Below, in pieces: positions 43,579 to 51,485 of a stretch of DNA of 64,000 nucleotides; within the stretch, counting starts at the first letter, position 1; each line of letters begins with the position of its first letter. The notes below the pieces were generated by a model. It saw nothing but the letters and a program-made list of their open reading frames with translations, did not search any database and was not told where the DNA came from. Location: contig CAZCGA010000020.1 of assembly GCA_964498075.1 (NCBI GenBank), forward strand, positions 4,343 through 68,342, written 5' to 3'. This DNA is from CAZCGA01 sp964498075 (lineage in GTDB: Bacteria > Desulfobacterota > Binatia > HRBIN30). The position numbers and the translations under genes were made by a program.

Positions 43579-44388
43579 ATGGCCAAGAAACAGGACGACG
43601 ACGGCAAACCCAAACTGAAGCAGAAGCGATACGAAAAGGATCTGCGCCGGCTGCAGGCCGAGCTGTGCAAGCTCCAGGAATGGGTCAAACACAAGGGCCT
43701 GCGAGTCATCGTGGTGTTTGAGGGGCGCGACGGCGCGGGCAAGGGCGGCACCATCCGCGCCATCACCGAGCGCGTCAGCCCGCGCGTTTTCCGCCTCGTG
43801 GCGCTGCCGGCGCCCTCCGACCGCGAGAAGACGCAAATGTACATACAGCGCTACCTCCAGCACTTCCCCGCGGCCGGCGAGATCGTCATCTTCGACCGTA
43901 GCTGGTACAACCGCGCCGGCGTCGAGTACGTGATGGGCTTCTGCACGGAGGAAGAGCACCGCCGCTTCCTCGACCTGTGTCCGGTGACCGAGAAGTACAT
44001 TGTCGATGGAGGCATCCGGCTGATCAAATACTGGCTGGAGGTCAGCAACGAGGAGCAGAGCCGCCGTTTCGAGGCGCGCATCAACGATCCGCTGCGGCAG
44101 TGGAAGCTCAGCCCGATGGATCTGCCGTCGCGCCAGAAGTGGTATGAGTACTCGCGCGCGCGCGACCGCATGCTCAAAGCCACCGACAGCAAGCATGCGC
44201 CGTGGTACATCCTGCGTTCCGACGACAAGCGGCGCGCCCGGCTCAACTGCATCCGGCATCTATTGAGCCTCATTCCGTACAAGGAAGTGCCGCGCCCGAA
44301 GATCAAGCTCCCCAAGCGCTCGAAGCAGGGCGCGTACGACGACCAGGCCATGCTGAAGGGCCGCCACCTCGTTCCGGAGCGGTATTGA
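43579..44388 (+). CDS. ppk2: PPK2-family polyphosphate kinase, class I-like
   Basis: A 269-residue PPK2. Walker A FEGRDGAGKGGTIRAITE (48-65) and Walker B region IVIFDRSWYNRAGVEYVMGFC (102-122, given here in its key parts DRSWYNRAGVE and VMGFC) are the class I forms, which mainly phosphorylate ADP or GDP. It occupies the place of the class III enzyme in cassette copy B. Its stop codon is the TGA that also begins a 29-base remnant of the class III gene's 3' end. ATG at 43579 is used; GTG at 43543, overlapping the previous stop, is an alternative. Confidence 0.9.
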   Translation: MAKKQDDDGKPKLKQKRYEKDLRRLQAELCKLQEWVKHKGLRVIVVFEGRDGAGKGGTIRAITERVSPRVFRLVALPAPSDREKTQMYIQRYLQHFPAAGEIVIFDRSWYNRAGVEYVMGFCTEEEHRRFLDLCPVTEKYIVDGGIRLIKYWLEVSNEEQSRRFEARINDPLRQWKLSPMDLPSRQKWYEYSRARDRMLKATDSKHAPWYILRSDDKRRARLNCIRHLLSLIPYKEVPRPKIKLPKRSKQGAYDDQAMLKGRHLVPERY

Positions 44389-44414
44389 AGAAGGCTCTGC
44401 TGCCCGAGACATAG
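44386..44414 (+). pseudogene. 3' remnant of a class III ppk2 gene
   Basis: TGAAGAAGGCTCTGCT is identical at 44386-44401 and 39222-39237. The remnant then reads on to an in-frame TAG, encoding KKALLPET against KKALLAEK at the end of the intact class III gene. The following bases (GGCGGCAAG and CACGTCATG-like) match the spacer after the intact gene. This shows copy B once carried the class III gene. Confidence 0.75.
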
Positions 44415-44569
44415 GAGATGGCGGCAAGCACAGCACGTCATGGTCGAGGCCACCGGCACGCAGCGCGGATGGGCTCCGTCAGCCGCCGGATCTCGCTGGA
44501 CGACGTCATCGAGTCGTTGCGCAAACCTGCTGTCGGAGAGCCACGACAGGCCCAGGCCTGAGTCGCGCG

Positions 44570-45265
44570 ATGAGCCGTTCGCCAGTCGATCATACCCGTC
44601 GTCGTGTTCGCCCACTGATCAGTCTCTTCGTGTCGCTCATGCTGCTGCTGCTCTTGGGTCCCATTCTGGGACAACGGGTGTTTGGCGTCCCCGTTCTCGG
44701 TATTCTCTTCTCCCTCGTCGCCGTGGCCGGCGTCATCGCTTCGGCGCGCAGCCGGTTGTTGCTTTGGGTTTCCGTTCTTCTCGTCCTGCCGATGCTCGCG
44801 GCGCTGTGGAGCGAGCCCGTGGCGGCGATGCGCTCAGTCGACGCTGCGTCACTGGGTCTACGGTTCGTCTTCCTCATGTTCCTCTGCGGCGTGATTCTCA
44901 GGGGCGTCCTGCGCGACCAGGTTGTCACCCTCGAGACGATTGCGGGCGCTGCCTCCGTCTACTTGTTGTTCGGGGTAGCGTGGGCCTGCCTGCTCGGATT
45001 CGTGGAGCAGCTGCATCCCGGCTCGCTCTTCATCCCCGAGGGCTGGGCAGTGAAAGCGGCGACAGAGATAGAGTCCATGGCGCCCATGATCTATTTCAGC
45101 TTCACCACCCTGACCACCGTGGGTTACGGCGACATCCATGCAACCTCGCCCGTGGCCGCAAACCTGGCGGTGGCGGAGGCAATCACGGGGCAGCTGTATC
45201 TGACCGTCCTTGTCGCGAGGCTGGTTGGCTTGCAGATATTACACAGCCAGCGAAGCCAGTCATGA
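44570..45265 (+). CDS. Potassium channel-like membrane protein, copy B
   Basis: A 231-residue paralogue of the protein at 39275-40000, with the same helix plan and the TVGYGD selectivity filter. The N-terminal ten or so residues differ. A core of 160 bases (44879-45038) is perfectly identical to 39605-39764. The upstream spacer from 44415 to 44569 contains about 130 bases not present in copy A. The next gene, 133 bases downstream, is an RND membrane-fusion protein. Confidence 0.87.
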   Translation: MSRSPVDHTRRRVRPLISLFVSLMLLLLLGPILGQRVFGVPVLGILFSLVAVAGVIASARSRLLLWVSVLLVLPMLAALWSEPVAAMRSVDAASLGLRFVFLMFLCGVILRGVLRDQVVTLETIAGAASVYLLFGVAWACLLGFVEQLHPGSLFIPEGWAVKAATEIESMAPMIYFSFTTLTTVGYGDIHATSPVAANLAVAEAITGQLYLTVLVARLVGLQILHSQRSQS

Positions 45266-45398
45266 GCCCAGGGTTCGGCAGCATATTGACCATGACCCTG
45301 GACTCGGTCCAAAAGACACGGTAGAAGCCGGATCGTTTGGCGATCGTCTCCGCCGTATTCACGATACAGCTGCTGCTGCAAAGGAGTGAGCCCTGCCC

Positions 45399-46589
45399 AT
45401 GAGAGGTCATCAGATGGTTCCCGGTCTCAACCCGGCTAAGCCTGCGTCTGCGGCACTGTTACGTGTGGTGATGGCGCTGTGCGCGGGGCTCGCCGCTTGC
45501 GAGAAGTCAGCGCCTGTGGCCCCGCCGCCCCCGGAGGTGTTGGTCACCGATGTCGTACAGAAGGATGTGCCGATCTACGGAGAGTGGATCGGAACGCTCA
45601 CTGGCTACATCAACGCCACCATCCGCCCACAGGTGAAGGGGTACCTCCTGACCAAGAACTACAAGGAAGGCGACGTCGTGCACACCGGCGATTTGCTCTT
45701 CCAGATCGACCCGCGCGAGTTCCAGACGCAGCTCGACCAGGCGCAGGGCCAGTTGGCGCGCGCCCAGGCCGCACAAGTCAAAACCCAACAGGACGTGACC
45801 CGCTACACACCGCTAGCCAAGGAAGGTGCAGTCAGCCAGCAGGAGCTCGACGACGCTATCCAGCAGAACCTCGCCGCCCAGGCCCAGGTCGACTCTACAC
45901 GCGCAACTGTCGAGCAGGCAAAGCTGAGCCTCAGTTGGACGAAGGTGACATCGCCGATCGATGGCGTCTCCGGCATCGCCATCGCGCAGGTCGGCGACTT
46001 GGTAGAACCCGCCACCGACCTGACCACGGTGTCGCAGCTCGACCCGATCAAGGTCGTGGTCCCGATCAGCGAGCAACAGTACCTGAGCTTTGCGCGCACG
46101 CAGGCGGGGAACGATCGTGAGCAGAGGCCGCGCAAAGGCGCGCTCGAGCTGATCCTCGCCGACGGCAGCGTCTTCCCGCAGCGCGGCACGGTGTCAGTGG
46201 TCGGCCGCCAAGTCGATCCGCGCACCGGCACGCTGCCCATCGAAGGGCAGTTCCCCAACCCGGGCAACATCATGCGGCCCGGCGGCTACGCCAAGGTGCG
46301 GGCGGTGATCGATAACCTTGCGAACGCCCTGGTCGTTCCTCAGGCGGCCGTGCAGAACTTCCAGGGGACGACGCAGGTTGCGGTCGTGACGACGGAGAAC
46401 AAGGTGGAGATCCGCAACGTGACCACGGGCCCGCGTTCCGGCTTCGACTGGGCCATCCTGGAGGGAGTCAAGCCTGGTGAGCGTGTGATCGTCGAGGGCC
46501 TGCAGAAGGTGCGCGGGGGCATGAGCGTCGCGCCCAAGCCCTACGTCGGACCGACCCTGGCGCCGACGCCGACGGTCGCCCCCTTCTGA
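45399..46589 (+). CDS. RND efflux periplasmic adaptor (membrane-fusion protein)
   Basis: A 396-residue lipoprotein (lipobox LAAC, Cys34) that bridges inner-membrane pump and outer-membrane channel. The AcrA/MexA plan is clear: lipoyl-like half IRPQVKGYLL and VHTGDLLFQIDPREFQ, an α-hairpin (about 110-175) that docks with the outer-membrane channel, then β-barrel (KVVVPISEQQYL) and membrane-proximal domains (PQAAVQNFQGTTQVAVV). ATG at 45399 or 45414 may start it. The pump and channel genes follow in order. Confidence 0.92.
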   Translation: MRGHQMVPGLNPAKPASAALLRVVMALCAGLAACEKSAPVAPPPPEVLVTDVVQKDVPIYGEWIGTLTGYINATIRPQVKGYLLTKNYKEGDVVHTGDLLFQIDPREFQTQLDQAQGQLARAQAAQVKTQQDVTRYTPLAKEGAVSQQELDDAIQQNLAAQAQVDSTRATVEQAKLSLSWTKVTSPIDGVSGIAIAQVGDLVEPATDLTTVSQLDPIKVVVPISEQQYLSFARTQAGNDREQRPRKGALELILADGSVFPQRGTVSVVGRQVDPRTGTLPIEGQFPNPGNIMRPGGYAKVRAVIDNLANALVVPQAAVQNFQGTTQVAVVTTENKVEIRNVTTGPRSGFDWAILEGVKPGERVIVEGLQKVRGGMSVAPKPYVGPTLAPTPTVAPF

Positions 46590-46610
46590 ACCGCTGCGAG
46601 GTTCGCGCGC

Positions 46611-49600
46611 ATGGCAAAGTTCTTCATCAACCGGCCCATCGTGGCGATGGTCATCTCGATCATCCTGGTGATCGTCGGGATCGTCGCTATGCTGCAGCTT
46701 CCCATTGCCCTGTTCCCTGAAATCGCCCCGCCGGAGATCCAGTTGCAGGCGACCTACGTGGGGGCTGATGCCAACACGGTCGCGGATTCGGTGGCCACGC
46801 CGATCGAGCAGCAGATGCAGGGCGTGGACAACATGATCTACATGTACTCCTACAACGCCAGCAACGGACAGATGACGCTGAAGGTCGATTTCGACGTCAC
46901 CACTGTACCGAACACCGACCAGATCCTGGTGCAGATGCGCTACTCGCAGGCCCAGTCGCAGCTGCCGTTCGACGTCCAGCAGTACGGCGTCACCATCAAG
47001 AAGTCGACGACCAGTCCGCTGGCGCTGTTCTCGCTCTACTCGCCCAAGGGCACGTACGACGCGCTCTTCCTCACCAACTATGCGTACATCAACGTCAACA
47101 ACCCGATGTCGCGCGTACCGGGCGTCGGCCAGGTGTCGATCTTCGGCGCCGGAAATTACGCCATGCGTTTCTGGGTCGACCCCGACACGCTGTCCAAGCT
47201 CGGCATCACGGTGAGCGAGATCCTCGACGCGCTGCAGAAGCAGAACACGGTGAACCCGGCCGGGCAGATCGGCGGCGAGCCGATACCGCCCGGACAGCAG
47301 TTCACCTACACGGTGCGCGCCCAGGGGCGCCTCACCGACGAGCAGCAGTTCGGTGACGTCGTCGTGCGTGCCAACGTCGACGGCTCCGTCGTGCGCATGC
47401 GCGACGTAGCGCGCGTCGAGCTCGGCGCGCAGAACTACAGCATGATCGGCCGCCTGAATGGCGCGCCGGCGGCGATCATCGCCGTCTACCAGTTGCCCGG
47501 CTCGAACGCGATCGACACCATGAAGCAGGCCAAAGCGTTGATGGAGGAGGCGAAGACGCGCTTTCCTGACGACCTCGACTACGTCGTCTCGCTCGACACC
47601 ACGCTGGCGGTCACCGAGGGCATCAGCGATATCGTCCACACCTTGTTCGAGGCGCTCGTGCTCGTCATCATCGTCGTCTTCGTGTTCCTGCAGGGCTTCC
47701 GCGCCACGCTGATCCCGTTGCTCGCCGTGCCGGTGTCGCTGGTCGGCACGTTCGCGGTCTTCCCACTGTTCGGCTTTTCGATCAACACGCTGTCGCTGTT
47801 CGGCTTGGTGCTGGCGATCGGCCTCGTCGTCGACGACGCCATCGTGGTGGTGGAGGCGGTCGAGCACCACATCGAGCACGGGCTGTCACCGCGCGACGCC
47901 GCTTTGAAGGCGATGGAACAGGTGTCCGGCCCGGTGGTGGCGATCGCGCTCATCTTGTCAGCGGTGTTCGTTCCCACTGCCTTCATCCCCGGCATCACCG
48001 GCCGGCTCTACCAGCAATTCGCCGTCACCATCGCGGTGTCGGTGGTCATCTCCGCCTTCAACGCGCTGTCGCTCAGTCCGGCGCTCTCGGCGCTGCTGCT
48101 GCGCCCCAAGAAGGAGGCGCGCGGCCCGCTCGGCACCTTCTTCCGCTGGTTCAACCGCGTCTTCGGTCGTGCCACCGACGGCTACGTCAACGGCTGCCAC
48201 CACCTGATCCGCAAGGCCGGCATGGCAATGCTCCTGCTCGCCGGCTTTGTCGTCCTCGCCGGGCTGTTCGGCTCGCGCCTGCCTGCGAGCTTCCTGCCGG
48301 AGGAAGACCAGGGGTACTTCTACATGAACGCGCAACTGCCAGACGCCGCGTCGCTGCAGCGCACCGACGCGGTCTGCAAGAAAATCGAGGCGATCCTCAA
48401 GGAGACGCCTGGCGTGCAGACGTACAACACCATCGTCGGCTTCAGTCTGCTGAGCGGCGTCAACACGACCTACAGCGGCTTCTACTTCGTCACCCTGTCG
48501 CCGTGGGGCGAGCGCGACAAGCAGGGCCGCACCGCGGCGGTGATCATGCGCGAGATCAACGAACGGCTGTACATGCTGCCGGAGGCGCAAGCATTCGCCT
48601 TCCCACCGCCGGCCATTCCCGGCGTCGGCACATCGGGCGGCGCGACCTTCATGCTCGAGGACCGCTCCGGCCAGGGCGTCGAGTTTCTGGCCAAGAACAC
48701 CAACGACTTCCTCGCCGCGGCGCGCAAGCGGCCGGAGCTTGCGACGGTGTGGACGACGTTCATCCCGAACGTGCCGCAGGTGTTCGCCCGGGTCGATCGC
48801 GACAAGGTGCTCAAGCAGGGCGTCGAGCTGAGCACCGTGTACAAGACGCTCCAAAGCTTCTTGGGCGGCGCGTTCGTTAACTACTTCAACCGCTTCGGGT
48901 TCGTCTGGCAGGTGTACGTGCAGGCCGAGGGCGCCGCGCGCACGCAGGCGGACAACGTCGGCCGGTTCTACGTGCTGAACAGCAAGCGCGAACAGGTGCC
49001 GCTCTCGGCAGTGGTCGAGATGCAGACCACCAACGGCCCCGAGTTCCTCATGCACTACAACGGCTTCAATGCCGCGCAGATCAGCGCCTCGGCCAAGCCC
49101 GGCGTCAGCTCCGGGCAGGTCATGGCGGCGCTGCAGGAGGTGTTCGCCGCCACCCAGCCGCGCGAGATGGGCTACGACTACATGGGCATGTCGTTTCAGG
49201 AGCAGGCGTCGGCGCAGGGTGTGCCGCCGAGCGTCATCTTCGGCTTCTCGCTGCTCATGGTGTTTCTCATCCTGGCGGCGCAGTACGAGAGCTGGACGCT
49301 GCCGTTCAGCGTCCTGCTCGGCGTACCGATCGCCGTCTTCGGGGCCTTCGCGGCGCTCTGGCTGCGCGCCTTCGACAACGACGTGTACGCGCAGATCGGG
49401 TTGGTGATGCTGATCGGTTTGGCGGCCAAGAACGCCATCCTGATCGTCGAGTTCTGCAAGGACGAGTACGAGAAGGGCACGCCGCTGGTCGATGCGGCGC
49501 TGGCCGGCGCGCGGCTCCGCCTGCGCCCCATTTTAATGACCGCGTTCGCCTTCATCCTCGGCGTCGTGCCCCTGGTTATTGCCTCCGGCGCCGGCGCGGA

Positions 49601-49778
49601 GTCGCGCAAGATCCTCGGCACGGCGGTGATCGGCGGCATGATCGCCGCGTCGCTGATTGCCATCTTCATCATCCCGGTGTCGTTCTACGTCGTCGAGCGC
49701 CTGTCGCATCGCAAGGGCGAGGCGCCGGCAGCCGCGCCGCAGCCCGAGGCGGGCGCCGCGAAAGCGGGAGCGCACTGA
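46611..49778 (+). CDS. RND-family multidrug efflux pump (AcrB/MexB-like)
   Basis: A 1055-residue hydrophobe/amphiphile efflux (HAE1) transporter driven by the proton gradient. The N-terminus MAKFFINRPIVAMVISIILV is typical. Helix 4 contains GLVLAIGLVVDDAIVVVEAVE with the paired aspartates of the proton relay, and helix 10 region ends in GLAAKNAILIVEFCKDEYEKG. Two large periplasmic loops (about 40-330 and 560-870) form the binding and docking domains. Twelve membrane helices are expected. Substrate not predictable. Confidence 0.94.
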   Translation: MAKFFINRPIVAMVISIILVIVGIVAMLQLPIALFPEIAPPEIQLQATYVGADANTVADSVATPIEQQMQGVDNMIYMYSYNASNGQMTLKVDFDVTTVPNTDQILVQMRYSQAQSQLPFDVQQYGVTIKKSTTSPLALFSLYSPKGTYDALFLTNYAYINVNNPMSRVPGVGQVSIFGAGNYAMRFWVDPDTLSKLGITVSEILDALQKQNTVNPAGQIGGEPIPPGQQFTYTVRAQGRLTDEQQFGDVVVRANVDGSVVRMRDVARVELGAQNYSMIGRLNGAPAAIIAVYQLPGSNAIDTMKQAKALMEEAKTRFPDDLDYVVSLDTTLAVTEGISDIVHTLFEALVLVIIVVFVFLQGFRATLIPLLAVPVSLVGTFAVFPLFGFSINTLSLFGLVLAIGLVVDDAIVVVEAVEHHIEHGLSPRDAALKAMEQVSGPVVAIALILSAVFVPTAFIPGITGRLYQQFAVTIAVSVVISAFNALSLSPALSALLLRPKKEARGPLGTFFRWFNRVFGRATDGYVNGCHHLIRKAGMAMLLLAGFVVLAGLFGSRLPASFLPEEDQGYFYMNAQLPDAASLQRTDAVCKKIEAILKETPGVQTYNTIVGFSLLSGVNTTYSGFYFVTLSPWGERDKQGRTAAVIMREINERLYMLPEAQAFAFPPPAIPGVGTSGGATFMLEDRSGQGVEFLAKNTNDFLAAARKRPELATVWTTFIPNVPQVFARVDRDKVLKQGVELSTVYKTLQSFLGGAFVNYFNRFGFVWQVYVQAEGAARTQADNVGRFYVLNSKREQVPLSAVVEMQTTNGPEFLMHYNGFNAAQISASAKPGVSSGQVMAALQEVFAATQPREMGYDYMGMSFQEQASAQGVPPSVIFGFSLLMVFLILAAQYESWTLPFSVLLGVPIAVFGAFAALWLRAFDNDVYAQIGLVMLIGLAAKNAILIVEFCKDEYEKGTPLVDAALAGARLRLRPILMTAFAFILGVVPLVIASGAGAESRKILGTAVIGGMIAASLIAIFIIPVSFYVVERLSHRKGEAPAAAPQPEAGAAKAGAH

Positions 49779-51424
49779 TGGAGGCGCGGGGACCGAGGCA
49801 GCGAGACATCCGCGGCCCAGGGCGTTGCCCTGGGCTCATGGCTAGTCGCCCCCTTGGGGCTCAGACCAATCGTGTGTCGGCTTGGCGGTGGGGATCGTCC
49901 GCCCCAACGGGGCAGCCATCCGTCAGCCCGGGGCAACGCCCCGGGCTGAGCGCCACCGCCACCGTCGTGCTCACGCTCACCCTGCTGCTCGCAGGCTGCG
50001 CCATCGGCCCCAACTACAAGCGGCCAGTGATCGACACGCCACCCGCGTACCGCGGCGAGACAACCCCCGAGGCCGCGCCCATCGATGCGGCGTCGCTCGC
50101 GGACCTGCCGTGGTGGCAGGTGTTCCAAGACCCGGTGCTCACGGGTCTGATCGAGGAATCGCTGGCGAACAGCTACGACATGCGCATCGTCGCCGCGCGC
50201 GTCGAGCAAGCCCGTTACGCCGTCGGTGTCACGCGCGCCGATTTGTTGCCGCAAGCCTCGTACGAGGGCGCCGCGCAGCGGGGACGGTTCGCCAACCCGC
50301 TCGGCGGGGACAATGTCACCACCAACCAGTTCCTCGGCGCCTTCCAGATGGCGTGGGAGATCGACATCTGGGGCCGCATCCGCCGCGCTACGGAGGCGTC
50401 TCTGGCCGATCTGTTCGCCACCGAGGACGTGCAGCGCGGCGTCATCCTGTCGCTGGTCACCGTCGTAGCGCAAGCGTACTTCGAGCTGCGTGAGCTGGAT
50501 CTCGAGCTGGAGATCGCCAAGCGCACGCGCGACTCGTTCCAGCAGACTCTCGACCTGTTCACGCGGCGGCTGCTCGGTGGCGTCGGCAACAAGTTGGCAA
50601 CCTCGCGCGCCGAGGCCGCGCTCGCCAGCACGGCGGCGACCATTCCGGATCTGGAGAGACAGATCGTCGCGAAGGAAAACCAGATCAGCATCCTGCTCGG
50701 TCGCAACCCAGGACCGATCGCCCGCGGTGCGGTGTTGACCGAACAAGCGTACCCGCCGGACGTGCCGGCCGGCCTGCCCGCGGCCCTGCTGGAGCAGCGC
50801 CCCGACATTCTGCAGGCGGAGCAGAACATCGTGGCGTCGAACGCCCTGGTGGGTGTCGCCATCACGAACTTCCTACCGCGCATCGGCCTCACTACACTGT
50901 ACGGCGGGCAGAGCACGGAGATCGAGAACATCGTCAAGGGGCCCGGCAACGTGTGGTCCGTGGGCGGCTCGCTCTTAGGTCCGATCTTTCAGGGTGGACA
51001 CCTGTACTATTCGTACATGGGCAGCGTCGCGTCTTGGGAGGAAGCGAAGCTCGCCTACGAGCAGACCGTGCTGAACGCCCTCGGCGAAGTGTCGAACACG
51101 CTGGTCGCCCGGCAGAGATTCGCGGAATCGCGCGTCGAGCTTGAACGGCAAGTCACCGCGCTGCAGGAGTCCGTGCGCCTCTCGACCCTGCGCTACACGG
51201 GCGGGCTCGCGACCTACTACGAAGTGCTCGAAGCCCAGCAGCAACTCTTCCCGGCCGAGAACACGTTGGCGCGCACGCAACTGAATCAACTCGTGGCGGT
51301 GGTCCAGCTGTACCGCGCCCTCGGCGGCGGCTGGCGCGCGGAAGAGGAGCGTCATCCCGAGCAGTACCCCATGCACCGTGAGGTTCTCGACAAGATCGTG
51401 CCCGGGGGCGGACGGCCCGAGTGA
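49778..51424 (+). CDS. RND outer-membrane channel lipoprotein (OprM/NodT family)
   Basis: Outer-membrane factor of the tripartite pump. The family part begins at the lipobox LLLAGC (Cys74) and CAIGPNYKRPV, and has two outer-membrane-efflux repeats with YVGTRADLLPQAS-like and LPRIGLTTLYGG segments. ATG at 49778 overlaps the pump stop (TGATG), but the first 57 residues are encoded by a palindromic repeat (49815-49947) and have no family counterpart. ATG at 49838 and GTG at 49967 are other starts, and the last would leave only a very short signal. Export of this protein may therefore be altered. Confidence 0.88.
   Translation: MEARGPRQRDIRGPGRCPGLMASRPLGAQTNRVSAWRWGSSAPTGQPSVSPGQRPGLSATATVVLTLTLLLAGCAIGPNYKRPVIDTPPAYRGETTPEAAPIDAASLADLPWWQVFQDPVLTGLIEESLANSYDMRIVAARVEQARYAVGVTRADLLPQASYEGAAQRGRFANPLGGDNVTTNQFLGAFQMAWEIDIWGRIRRATEASLADLFATEDVQRGVILSLVTVVAQAYFELRELDLELEIAKRTRDSFQQTLDLFTRRLLGGVGNKLATSRAEAALASTAATIPDLERQIVAKENQISILLGRNPGPIARGAVLTEQAYPPDVPAGLPAALLEQRPDILQAEQNIVASNALVGVAITNFLPRIGLTTLYGGQSTEIENIVKGPGNVWSVGGSLLGPIFQGGHLYYSYMGSVASWEEAKLAYEQTVLNALGEVSNTLVARQRFAESRVELERQVTALQESVRLSTLRYTGGLATYYEVLEAQQQLFPAENTLARTQLNQLVAVVQLYRALGGGWRAEEERHPEQYPMHREVLDKIVPGGGRPE
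49815..49947. repeat. Palindromic (REP/BIME-like) repeat inserted at the start of the efflux channel gene
   Basis: Outer hairpins are GCCCAGGGC-GTT-GCCCTGGGC (49815-49835) and AGCCCGGGGC-AAC-GCCCCGGGCT (49925-49947), with complementary loops. Inner hairpins lie at 49848-49860 (GCCCC/GGGGC) and 49901-49913 (GCCCCAACGGGGC). The two halves are inverted copies of each other, as in paired REP elements. Confidence 0.75.
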
Positions 51425-51485
51425 TTCGGGTTCGACCTGGGTTGAACAGCTGGCGGAGGCGGTCCTCCGGATAGAGTGAGAGGCC

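Noticed and set aside
44440..45324. Alternative long frame overlapping channel copy B
   Set aside because: Its translation is a shadow (Arg/Gly-rich), and the same shadow exists opposite copy A in the matching frame.
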